In this document: positions 45,317 to 56,600 of the stretch, one piece after another
Layout: every line of letters starts with the position of its first letter
Numbering within the stretch: position 1 is the stretch's first letter
From: Ramazzottius varieornatus
Taxonomy: Eukaryota > Tardigrada > Eutardigrada > Parachela > Ramazzottiidae
Assembly (NCBI GenBank): GCA_001949185.1
Contig: BDGG01000005.1
Location: forward strand, 2,159,249 to 2,223,248
Direction: 5' to 3'
DNA: 64,000 nt
Translations under genes and position numbers: made by a program
Notes under the pieces: model-generated
Databases searched by the model: none
Told to the model about the DNA's origin: nothing
Seen by the model: only the letters and a program-made list of their open reading frames with translations

Positions 45317-45441
45317 GGTTCCCGTTCGCAGATCGTTGGCTTGAAGGAGTTTTCATGGATCAGGAAGAAGTGGCCGTAGTCGCGTTGGATGACCATCCAC
45401 CTAAGCTCGTTCTCGTCCTCGTCGCTGATATTCGTGGGCAT
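45310..45441 (-). CDS. Upstream ORF of 43 codons overlapping the TMEM138 start
   Basis: ATG at 45441 opens MPTNISDEDENELRWMVIQR, then DYGHFFLIHENSFKPTICER, and stops at TGA 45310-45312, four bases beyond the A of the TMEM138 ATG (ATGTTGA arrangement). Codon composition is protein-like and the frame is uninterrupted. It may be a regulatory uORF, a small protein translated from a bicistronic mRNA by reinitiation, or an exon of another gene. I do not recognise the peptide. Confidence 0.4.
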   Translation of the reverse strand: MPTNISDEDENELRWMVIQRDYGHFFLIHENSFKPTICEREPC

Positions 45442-46332
45442 GCGGAAAGACGGAAACAGACCATGATTAGACACACAATGGACACGGGGGTAAGAATCTT
45501 CAGTTCCGGGTTAGGGAGTTGAACCAGTTTCTACCAGATGGTCTTCTTGCTCAAGAATGGTATCAAAATTCAAAACACAATTCTTCGGAACTGCATAGAT
45601 TACAGTATGAAATTTGAGTCATGAATGTATTGATCTTTCCCAAATCCGCCATGACAAGCTGGGGAAACCATAAAGACCTCGGCATGTGGGTGACTGAGAG
45701 TACTGCTGGATTCTCGCATTATCGATCAGCAGATGCGCTTGATAATCCATACAATACACACCCGCCACAGGTAAGATTAGCCTGATTAGCACAGTCCTGT
45801 CTGCGGCACCACACACTTGCTCCTGTCACAGAAAATTCACGTTAGAAAAAGCGTGTCTTCTTCTAGACCAATAATATCGGGTGCAAAGTTTGAAATGAAG
45901 AAGCCGATGTGCATGTCTAACCTGACTTCCTTGATCTCATGCTAAGTTTCACGGCTCACATACGTGAGAGCGTTGCCGCGCATCGGTGAATGTGGTTGGT
46001 TCGAAAGTTGATTCTTTCGTCGTGATAGTCTATCATTGGGTCGAACTCGCCAGGTCCACAACGTATTTTCGAATCTGCATTCGCGCTGATGTGGGAGAAT
46101 CTTCGGTTTCGAAATAGCTTTGTGTTTTACAGGTCATCGAATTGATTGCCTGTAGATAGATACGGTGATTTTTGTGCCTTCGGTCAACACGAACCGTCGC
46201 TTCGAGCCATTCTGTAGTGCAGTGTGGATGTGGAGACCAACCAGGCTCAACCAGGAAAGCTTTTGGTTAATTGTTCTTGGCTACTGTACCGGTGCTGATC
46301 TTGTAAGAAAACGGTAATGCTGCTGATATCAG
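45442..46332. promoter_or_regulatory. Shared divergent region between TMEM138 and AHI1
   Basis: About 0.9 kb between two head-to-head ciliary genes; it should contain both promoters. I looked for an RFX X-box (GTTNCC-AT-GGNAAC type) and found no convincing match; gttgccgcgcatc near 45972 is only half of one. Confidence 0.4.
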
Positions 46333-49300
46333 ATGGAGCAACTTCCGGAAAGCTTCGCCAAAGCAGCCACCAAACAACGTTTTCAAGACCTCATATCCGG
46401 CCGATCACGGTCCCGAAAAGCCTCCAGCTCAAACGTCTCAGTCCAAGAAGGGGAACAACCACTTTCGCCGAAATCAAATCATTCCGAAGACAGGGTGACG
46501 GTGAAGAAGGAAACAACCACGTACGATGTCCCATTCAGTCCAGTCAGCCTCGAAAGCCAATGCCGACCCGATGACGAGCACAACTTTCCTGCAGCAGAAG
46601 CTCATGGCGATTTCAACCGAGGTATGTCGCCTGATAACGTGGACAGCTTTTCGGGATTGACTGGTGATCGATCCCGCACTGAGTACGGCGAAGACTTTGA
46701 AGGGACTCTAGGGCGCCAAGTAATAAGTCCGCGCAGTCCCACACCGCTCTCTCCACAATGCCGCGAAGGAACGGCCTCGTCCTCGGGGTCGAGGAAGCCA
46801 TCAGGCGGAGATATCCGCAGTGTACAGGTTGTCAGTCCAATCGCTTACGTGGAGCGACGAGTAACGTCCCAGTCGCAGTTGTCTCCTCTGAGTAGCCCCA
46901 GCAAGGAAGTTACCTCCAGAAAACTTTCGAGAACCTCGATGGATCGATCTTCGAGAGTTGACATGTCCGACACGGTTATCCACATGACCGAGTCTACTCG
47001 CTCCTCAAAGTCCCCTTCTGTTCTCAGCGTAGAAGTGGAGAACGAAGTGCAAGTTTTACAGCAACCGCCTATTCGACCGCGACGTCGAAAAGAAAGCTCG
47101 CTGTTGGATATTCGTACATCTGAAGTGAACAGTCCATCATCAGTTGCGAACGAAGAGGAGCCATCTGTGCAGCTGAAGCTCGTGGCCCAAGAAGCTCCCC
47201 GACTGTACCGTAAGCGAAGACAGGCAGCGCAACCAGTCGAAAGGATGGCGTTGCAGAATGTCTCTGACAGCGTTGTTCGATCCGAAGACGCTACGGTAAT
47301 TTCGCATCATGACAGGATAACGTGGACGACGTCGACCAGCGGTCGAGACAGACCTGCTGATGGTAATGTGCTGGAGCTTTTGCCGAAAGACTCACAAGAA
47401 GCGAGACTGTCGAGATTGCGAAGTAAGGTACTGAGCGCCCAAGAACTTTTGCATCAAGCGGGTGACACAACGGCTCTGAATGGGCAAGCGACCCAGCAGC
47501 ATGGCGAGCCAGGGATATCGAAAACCGATCAGCAGCAGCAAACAACGCAGGAAGCCCGCTTCCCGGAGAGGGTCTTGGGTGTGAGAATCCACCGGACTGA
47601 TAAGCTGGTTGGACATTTCGATCTACCGAACGCACTTGTCCGGATATCAGTCCTGGATGGTCGAACCGGAAAGCTTTCACCCAAATCAACCAAGTAAGAG
47701 TTCTCTTCCGAGTTTTCTGGCTGAAGTGACTGTCGACTGGTACGATTTGTGATTTGCAGGGACGGAACGCAATCAGAACATTGGGCGCCGGCCATGACCG
47801 GCATCTGCGACCTTCCTTCCACCGGCCTAGCCTTCCCTTCATGGGAGGAATCAATCGTCTTTAACGATAAATCCCAATACTTCTTCCAAACGCCAGAGAA
47901 CGTAATATTTTTCGAGGTAGGTGAACATGACTAACTTTTGATTGCGGAGCTCTTCAGCCTTATTGTCATGAGTTTCTTTAGCTGTGTACATTCACGCCGT
48001 TTGGAAACTTGGCGGGTAATTCGGAAGGTGGAAAGATCGATCCTTTCCGCTGTTTTGCTTGGGCGTTTCTCAAGGTAATGTGAATATTTTGTCGTGAGCA
48101 TATCAATGCACCTATCATATTTTGCTCTTTGTAGTTGACGAACTCCACCTTAAAAATGGCCCACAACAGTCAGCGCATCCGATTGCAGCTGTTCAGACCA
48201 GGGAAGGTCCTACAGTCCAAGAGCTCTCCAGTGGACATCCCACATGTGTACCGGTGGTGGAACACCAAGCACCACTCGAAGTACCCCGTAACGTTACATG
48301 TAACTCTGACAGAACTCGCACAAACCGCCATCGCCCAACCAACCAATCAAGCGGTGAACTGCAAACATCTTACGATCACTGCTGCGAAAGAATAAAATTC
48401 TATTTTTACTGTGTCACGTCAGAGATGCTCATTTTCTTTGCAGGATGTTGCAAACTCCACATATCAGCACCTCAAAAGCCTGTTCGGTGGTCGGCCATCG
48501 GTTGCTGATGCACTTGCTGTTGGGTACGCTGACAACTTTGAGAAACAATTCGAACGAAACTTACCGTGCCTTAGTTTTCGATTTTCATTCTGCTTCTGAT
48601 ACACCTGATGAAACTGCTCGTTTGTATAGGAAGGATGTGTCGAGATCCAAAGCAAATTATCAAGATCCTCTGGAGAACGGTGCGTCAAATGTGACAAGGA
48701 ATCGCTCACCGGCTGGACCGGACGCTGCGTCATTTTCCCTCCATGTTAGTCCACAAGGCGTATCGGCTATTCGGTTCTCCAAAGACGGAACGTAAGCCTG
48801 CGAATGCGCTTTTACAAGTTTAGTCGGAGAACAAAACATAATCCACAGCATTTTGTAGAAGTTTAGCATGTGGTGGACTGGAGAAAATTGGACTGGGTTG
48901 CGTCAAGGTCTACGAGATACCGGGAGGGACCCTCAAAGGCACGTTTCGCGGACTTCGCGGGATTGTGTACGCTCTTGAGTGGTCACCAAACAGTGATACC
49001 CTCCTAAGTGCTTGCGCAGATGGCATGGTCAAGTAAGTATTCTTCAGAATACTTTATATGGGAGCTCGGCGAGGTCGTTTCCCAAGTGGCGCGCGATTTG
49101 AGTGTTATTAGCTGAAGACGTGCGCCGCTTGGTAAAACGTTTTTTTCTAGTTTCTTTTGTCTTGGTCTTGTTCAGTGGTGCTACTGCTTTCCGACTTTGA
49201 CTATCATACTGCAGGATGTGGAACACTTTGACGTTCCATCCAAAGCCGGTGGTTTCCTTACCTCATCCTGGTTTCGTTTACTGCGCCTCTTTCCACCCGC

Positions 49301-50673
49301 AAAATAGCTCCGTGGTTGCCAGCGGTTGTTACGATGGAGTGATTCGGACATGGTCGATCGACGTCGAAAAGTCCACGGTAAGAACTGTACTTAGAATGGA
49401 ACGAATCCAAGGCGGAGCGTGAGGTTTTTTCCATTTCAGTACACTTTACTTCAAGAGCTGACTGGACATGTCGGACTAATCAACGTTGTCATCTTCGACC
49501 GTAGCGGTGACCAGCTGTACTCAGGCGGAAGTGATGGCCTCATCAGGCAGTGGTCGAAAGACTCTTCTCCAGGCTCTGCGCCACTCTTTGACTACAGGAT
49601 CACCAACACGACCCCGACGGGTCTTTCACAAAACGTCATTATTGTGGACCTCAAGATCAGAAACGAGGCCAAGCAGCTTATTTCCACCACCCAGAGTGGA
49701 GAACTGTCGTTCGTCGATCTGCACGGGTGATTTTACCAGAATACGAAAGTAGTTTTACATAGTGATCCACATACTGTAAATATTCGCTNNNNNNNNNNNN
49801 NNNNNNNNNNNNNNNNNNNNNNNNNNNNNNNNNNNNNNTATTTACAGTATACATATCATACATATAGGCGTACAAAAGTGTGACATCCGCATTCTAAACA
49901 CAAAATCGTAACAATCATAAGAGCGTCAACGGAATAATTATTGTTTTTGCCTTAGATTTAATGGTGTTAATTTTATTAGGTTCGTGCTTTTGCGGCAGAT
50001 ATCATTTTCTCAGCCATTCAAGTACAGAATACGCGGAGCCCTGACGCCTGACGAAAAGCGTCTGTACGTGGGAAGTGCCCAGTCAGAAGTACAGATCGTG
50101 GACCTCGACACGGCAAAGCTGATTCAGACCACCGGAAGTGGCCTGTCGTGTGGCGTTCCCGTAGACATTGACTACCACCCCACGCAACACTTGATTACTT
50201 TCTGCGCTCTCGGTGTTGGGGAGAAAGTTATCGTTCGAATCACCAGCAAGCCAAAGCAAGACCTTCCTGGGGATCCTGATCAGTTATCCTTGCCGCCAGA
50301 ACGTAGTCTGACCACTTCGCCCAGTGGTTCTTCGCACCCCGACAAGGTCTCTGAACTTATACGAAAACTGGACGCAATCACGGTAGGTCTGTCCCTAAAT
50401 AAGATTTCCCTGAACTTCTAAATATGGCCTGGCTCCATAAAAAAAGGGTCTTTTTAGGATGATATGAAACAACGGGAGCAACTTCGCAGTCGGACTCCTC
50501 TGGCGACGCACATACGGACATCCGCCAACAGGTGGCGTCTCGACCTGTCGTATTCTTCTGTTGGTGGGCCCGTACTAAGCGGTGCAGCGCCCAATGGCCC
50601 TCCATCAAAATTCATAGCGGGACTGATGCCAAACTTCAGCCAGATTGGAGTTCCCGCCCAACCAGATTACTGA
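46333..50673 (+). CDS. AHI1: Jouberin, AHI1 homologue (eleven exons, no SH3)
   Basis: Transition-zone WD40 scaffold; human mutations cause Joubert syndrome 3. Exons: 46333-47693, 47760-47916, 47982-48074, 48135-48353, 48444-48523, 48630-48791, 48859-49032, 49215-49377, 49440-49726, 49980-50382, 50458-50673; all phases agree, 1104 residues. A disordered Ser-rich N-terminal half is followed by the AHI1 C2-like region: VLGVRIHRTDKL, FPSWEESIVFND, NVIFFE, FRCFAWAFLK, RIRLQLFRPGKV and YRWWNTKHHSKYPVTLHVTL. WD40 blades: GLRGIVYALEWSPNSDTLLS, PHPGFVYCASFHPQNSSVVA, GHVGLINVVIFDRSGDQLYS, GALTPDEKRLYVGSAQSEVQ and IDYHPTQHLITFCALG. The vertebrate SH3 domain is absent; the C-terminus is a short Pro/Gly/Asn tail. 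The 50-N gap falls in intron 9, and intron 7 has a fold-back copy. Confidence 0.95.
49058..49150. repeat. Fold-back repeat family inside AHI1 intron 7
   Basis: gggagctcggcgaggtcgtt, tcccaagtggcgcgcgattt ... agacgtgcgccgcttgg and taaaacg. Both arms clear. Confidence 0.8.
49789..49838. other. Assembly gap of 50 N
   Basis: Fifty N in intron 9 of AHI1, flanked by matching AT-rich ends (acatactgtaaatattcgct and tatttacagtatacatatca), so a repeat probably stopped the assembly here. Gap size is likely nominal. Confidence 0.98.
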
Positions 50674-51039
50674 CGTGCTCGTCTTTCCAGAAACGGGCAG
50701 CAGGTGGGGTTTGATCAATTTAGACGATTCACTCGTGGTTGCATGAAATATTCACTGATCGTGGAAAATTGACAAAATTAATGTAGTCGCTCCATATAAC
50801 GGTCATAATTTCACAAAAAGGAAAATGAATTCAATCTGCAAAACTAAAATTCAAGCACTGTTATCGCCAACGTTCGCCTTTTTTCTTCGATGAATGAACG
50901 GCTGTTTATTGGCTGTAGCTGTTGTAGTGTGTTCCGTAGGCTCACGGTATCCATGGATATTTGAGGAACTTCTGCTCAAAGTGGGCGATCGACACAACCT
51001 TGTCTTATCGCCATGTAGATTGCTTCGAATTACCTCATT

Positions 51040-53441
51040 ATGAACCAGGAATCACCACCCGAGCCGCTCGTCTCTCTGGAGAAAGCCAAACCTGCCAAAA
51101 AGTCTTTCGTTCCTACGCCCGTATTTGGCCATTCCCACCCTTCGGATATCCATGAAGAACCGGTTGACTTTGACGATATTCCAGAACAAGCTCAGTTGGA
51201 CTACGAGCACCGGCATTCGTGTACCGCTCGTTTGGATCTGTGGATAACTGACCTGGTGGCCCGCCACCGGACATCGATATGGTGGCTGACCATCTGCACA
51301 TGCGTGATTCCCCTTTCTATATTCTTCGCTATAGAGTAAGCACAGCGTTTATTGGAGAAGAATATCACGTCTGAAATTGATGCAAATGTACTGGCATCTT
51401 TCTGGTTGAAATTGTTTGAACTTCACTGCGCATTACATAACAACGTCTCCATCTGCAGCGCGCCGTTTCTCTACGTGAATGTTTCACCTGTTCCACCACT
51501 GCTTGTGGCTGGCCTGTTCGGACTATGCGCCTTACTGTTCGTTTCAACGTCCTTCATGGACCCGGGAACCATCAAGCCGTATTCCGTGGAAATGAATATG
51601 GCGCTTGAGGTGGATCTTCGTAAGTGCCCGGTTTAACTAAAATTACATGACTTTCATCTCAAGTGGCGCACGTTTCAATTGTGGTTGGCTGGAGGGGCGC
51701 GCTACTTGAGATGACCATCTTGTACGCTTTGTTTTCCGGTCTCCCAAATGAATGTATCGGTCCGGCATTGTTCTCGTGTATAGAGAACGAACAAAAGGTC
51801 GATTACGATAAGCCTTGCTACGTGGTGGCGTCGGGAACCATCAGACCGCAGTGGTCCGTCAAGCGGCAGTATACGTGGGTCGTCAACGGGCAGGAAGTCC
51901 TGACAGACTGGTGTTACCACTGCAATATCTACAAGCCACCTCGTGTACATCATTGTAAGCTTTGTGGAAGATGCATCGGCAAGTCTATCGCTAGAAACAA
52001 GTTAGATCTTTCGCCTTTAGCTTCCCACTTACAATCAAGAAAATTATACAATACAATGTGTTTCTCTTTCTTTTTGCAGAACGTTTCGACCATCATGTGA
52101 GTAAGTTGTCTCTCGTGTGTCGTTTGAATGTTTCACTTCCGATGGTGAGAAGTATCCGCATTGTAACGTCCTTGTAGTGTCCATGGTTGGATAACTGTGT
52201 GGGAATTCGGAATCACAGATGGTTCATCCTACTGTTGATCTTGTACGGGCTCATGTGGATTATCCTGCCGATCTCCTCCGTTATTCATATTGTGCTACGT
52301 ACGTTGACGGTCTTGACCAGTACGTTGCTTTACGCGATACGAGAGCTTTAAAGTACTTTCTCGTCCATTCAAGCTCCGTTGAGCTAGCAAGACAGTTGGT
52401 TGCAGGAGGGATAATGTCGGCAGCCCAGTGGAGCGAACTGTTGTTCGTCATCAGCACAATTCTGCAAATTGTGGCTGCAGCTGGAAACCTTCACTTTCTC
52501 TTTGTGCTTCTTATGTGTCAGCACGACCTACTGAAGCTCGGCCTAACCGTCCATGAATTTGTAAGTGCCTCAAAAACTTCTGGTAGCAACATAAAAATGA
52601 ATGGAATTATTGACTGTATGTTGACAGAAAACGGATAAATACTTCAACCGGACACTTCACAAATTCCGAAGTCCGTTTGACCGAGGATCTCTGTGGGGGA
52701 ACATCAAAGACGCTTGCTGGAATCCTTGGCGTCCCAAGTGAGTCATTCGTGGTGTACACTTCATCACCTAGGAGCTCGGCAAAATACTGTAAACTCGACA
52801 AGATTGCTTCTCCAAGTGACGCACGTTCCCAGCTAAAAACGTTGAAACCGTGCTCCACTTACGAAGTCGAGTTCCCGGTTATGGAAATCATTTACGTACC
52901 AGCGAACCTTTCATGGCGATAGCGACCATCTTTCTCTAGGCGAATAGGACCAAAGAGTGCGGTGCATGATCTTGCAACACTCTGCGACCTTCCCGACAAT
53001 CCATTCCCTCCACCAGCCATCGTTGCTCCAGAGCAACAAGTTTTGGGTCCTCCGCCGGCGAAGACACCGACGCAACATCAGCAGCAACAAGTGGTGCCAC
53101 AGGTAATCAGTCAGATCAAGTCTACTCTAAGTGTGAAACCTCAGACCGCGACGTCTTCACATCACTCTCAGAAACTACAGCCTGCATCCAGTCAGAAAAG
53201 CCGCGTGTCGGGTAGAATTTCGCCAAAACGTCCTGCTCCAAAGCAGCCGTCGCCTGCTACTTCAGCTCATTCTGGCCCTGTCCTGTCAACTGACGTCGTC
53301 CCTGCACTTGGGTTCTCCGAAGCTGAACGGAGAGCAGCCGAACCGGAGGTGCAGATCAAGCCAAATGCATCGCGACCTGTGTCGCGTGGTTCTGGTCATT
53401 TCACTATTGAAGTGTCTCCGGCGCCGCCCACTGAAGTCTAG
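51040..53441 (+). CDS. DHHC palmitoyltransferase, ZDHHC9/14/18-like
   Basis: Membrane S-acyltransferase that palmitoylates protein cysteines. Exons: 51040-51335, 51459-51619, 51784-51978, 52080-52096, 52178-52298, 52388 (or 52406)-52560, 52628-52737, 52940-53441; about 524 residues. TM1 at [22 protein letters not shown]2 at [17 protein letters not shown], then the family FMDPGTI motif. The cysteine-rich domain reads [39 protein letters not shown] and [11 protein letters not shown] and the C-x-x-C-x-x-Y-K-P-P-R layout favour the ZDHHC9/14/18 group. TM3 and TM4 follow ([18 protein letters not shown] and [10 protein letters not shown]) with an NPWRP-type segment and a long Gln/Pro/Ser-rich cytoplasmic tail. 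Exon 4 is only 17 nt, the intron before it is GC-AG, and DHH and C are on different exons. Two introns hold fold-back copies. Confidence 0.9.
51655..51745. repeat. Fold-back repeat family inside the DHHC gene, intron 2
   Basis: catctcaagtggcgcacgttt ... ggcgcgctacttgagatg, then accatcttgtacgctttgttt. Good arms. Confidence 0.8.
52770..52868. repeat. Fold-back repeat family inside the DHHC gene, last intron
   Basis: aggagctcggcaaaatactg, actcgacaagattgcttctc, caagtgacgcacgttcccag ... ccgtgctccacttacg. Left outer arm (ctcgacaagat) is intact. Confidence 0.75.
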
Positions 53442-53667
53442 CAAATCATTCTCCAATCGGTACCATTTCGGGGGAAAACTTGCCTTAATGTTTCGGCCTT
53501 TCTTTTTCCTTTAGTTTTCCCCGGTTGAATATTTTTCTTCAATTTCATTCTACTGTTTGGAAAAAATATAGAGCCTAGAAAAGTTTCCTATGCAGTACAC
53601 CCAGTGTAAAATTCACGCAAAATATTTCTAATTACTGATATTTTGTTATTTTCCGCTATGATGCTAT

Positions 53668-56600
53668 TCACTTCTGCCAGTCGTGTGATTGGTTTTTCCC
53701 TGTCAAAAAATAAGTGGTCATAAGCCCTTTTCCTTTCACGTTGATTGGTCCTCTACATTCGAATGAGTATCCCAACGGCTCGAGAGTCCTGTAAACGTCC
53801 TCCGTCACTTGAATCTTGTTAGGCTCCCCAGTGGACTCCATGCGTGAACTGCAAACCAAAGTGTTGTAAATATAGTACGAAGTCAGTGCTTGAAGCTAGT
53901 AAGAACAAGCTAAACGTTACGGACCTGATGTTGACGGAGTTTCCCCAGATGTCGTACTGGGGCTTCTTGGCGCCTATAACGCCGGCTACGACTGGCCCCA
54001 TGCTTAGACCTGTGCCAACAGAGGACGTGGTTGGTTGGATCGTTCTAATGAACGAGGTTGGGTTTGGAAATGTACCTATACGAAGGGTGAATGAATTGAA
54101 GGAATGTTCGTTGACGCTTTCAAGCTGGTCCCTAATGGCCATCGCGTAGTCCGCCAACTGAGCCACGTGACGGAATCGGTGATGGTCACTCGTGCCTTTT
54201 GTCAAACCGGAAGCAGCCATGTAGCATTCGCCGATGGTCTTGATTTTCTCCACAGTATCAAACCGAGGCTCTGCCAGCAACTAAAAAACGGAAGAAATGA
54301 TCTAAACGCCCGATATGAAATAAAATCATGATAGCGAAAATCGGACCTAGACTAACACACACACACACGTGGCGCACGTGTGTTTCCAAGTGGCGCACGT
54401 CTCAGTCGATATCACTAAAACTTTGCGCCACTTGGTAAAATAATCTTGTCGAGCTTGTTTGCCGAGGCATTAAATGATGACTTACTTTGTCGAAATCAAC
54501 CAGGATTTCGTTGAGCAGTCTCAGGCATTCAACGCCTTCCTTATTGGCTTCCAGTTCGACGTAAAATTCGGAGAAGTTCGTAATCTTGGCAAACATGATG
54601 CAGGCGTTGTCGCAGAGTTCCGCGTAGAGGTCTTCGTTCTTCCGGTCGATCTGCAGGAAATGATCGGCCACGTGGGCCGGTAAGATGTTGAGAACCAATG
54701 TTTTGTTGTAAGCTTGCAACTTTTCCATCTCATCTTTCTCGTCATTGGCCTGGAGAGGATACAAAGCCATTTATTTGCACCGTATGAATTTCTGGCACTT
54801 CCACCCCAAAGTCTATACCTGCATTTTCCAGAGGAAGTCCAACCGTAGCATGGATTCAATCTGGTATCCATGTGCGGAAATGAGAACCACGAAGAGTAAA
54901 AGGACGCCGAAGATACTCCATTTGGTGGCAACAAAATTGCCAAGGCAGGAACTACGAAAGAACAAAGCTCGTTAACTTTGTTACCGGTATTGTTCGTAGT
55001 ATGCATGTATGGTAAGCTCTCACTTGAGACAGTAATCCGCAACGGTATCTCGGTAATCCAGCTCCCCGAGGAAATGAGTGAAGAAGATAACTATCACAGT
55101 GATGGATGTAATACCGCTGGTGATTACCACCTTCATAATGGTGTTGAGCAAGCTGAAGACGGAACAGGAAAGCATGGCAGCCAGGACGCTCAGCAGGACG
55201 AACTAGAAGAAAGAACACTCATAAGACCGGAAGTCCTCCGCCGGAGTAGCTTCGAAAGGTTGATTGGGCACAACAATGTAGAACTCACAGTGGGTTTTTC
55301 CCCTTGGTAGACCGCATTACAAGCATCCCTGCTTGGATATTTCGGTGAGTCGGCCAAGGGTTCTCTATCTGATATCACAGTGAACATCTGGCTTTGAAAG
55401 AGTTTCGGCGCTTCAGTGGAACTCGTAAGCTCAGCCGCAGAGGTCCAGTTGAGGCAAGAAGCCTCCGCATGATGAGCCGGCCATCCACCTACGAAAACCT
55501 GGAGAAAACAAACTCTAGCAAACCATGTTAGACGGAGTATCGCGCTTTCTTTCCGAAGGTGGAAGGCAGCTTACGTAGGCCAAGGCAAGGAATGTTGTGA
55601 TGACCGTCATGATCAAGGCCACGGCTTGACCGGCAGATCGACGACGGGAAAAGACAGAAACCACTCTTCGTAACCCTTTCGGTAAGTAGTGCCATTTCTC
55701 CAGCGCCGGTGGTAGAAGAAGAAGAAAGAGCAGGATGATACTACCCAACAACATCAATGCGTGCAAGTTCGACCTGTGAGGAAAAGCCATTCACTTGACT
55801 TCAAACGTAAAGTCTTTCGCCGAATAAAGCTTACATGCTTGTCGAGGAAAGGATGACTTGAGCAATAATGATCACTATCCCGAGAATGAACGCACTGAGG
55901 ACGTAAAACCCAAACATTGCATCCCTCGTCGCCGAAAACTATGAAATTAAGCCGGTTTCAGGACAAATCTCTTCATGAAGGCAAGGTTGGAAATTCCTTA
56001 CCTTCTTTTCGCTTTCCAGGTTTCGGAATGTCAGAAGCTTTCCATTGCAATGTTCGGCTCGTAGTCTCTCGATGCTTCGCGCATCGATGGCTCTGCTGAG
56101 GTACTCCAAGATATCTTCCTGTGGATCCTTGACCACTTCCTTCTCGGACAGCTCGCTAAGACCCAACTTGTTCCTCACAGCCGCCCCCGTGTCACGCCCT
56201 TCAGCATTGCCATCCCGATTTCGGTTCTTGAAGGAAGACTTGTTCCTGGAACCGGTTCTTCGCTGGCTAAGGTCGCGGCGGATAGCTGTGGTCCTTCGAC
56301 TACCCGATGTGATGAAGTACGTCTTAACGTTGTTCTGTCGTAAGTAAGGGTTGTTGGTTCCTCCTTCCGAAGGTTCCACTTCGTAGTCCGTCCCGATGCA
56401 GCTCAACGTAGCATCGCTAATGTGTATCCTCCTGAAGGTGAAAAAATATTGACTGTTAATAGTCCTACCGGAACCTGATTGGGTTAGATCCTCTTTCAGA
56501 AAGTGGATAGTAATGTGATTACGAAATGTTGTTTCATTACCGAAAGCCTTTTGAGTGATATGGATTGTACTGGAGTACTGGAGCTTAGTTTAATGACCAA

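Noticed and set aside
47291-47854. 187-codon minus-strand frame
   Set aside because: Lies antisense to AHI1 exon 1 and 2, where the plus strand is clearly coding and spliced.
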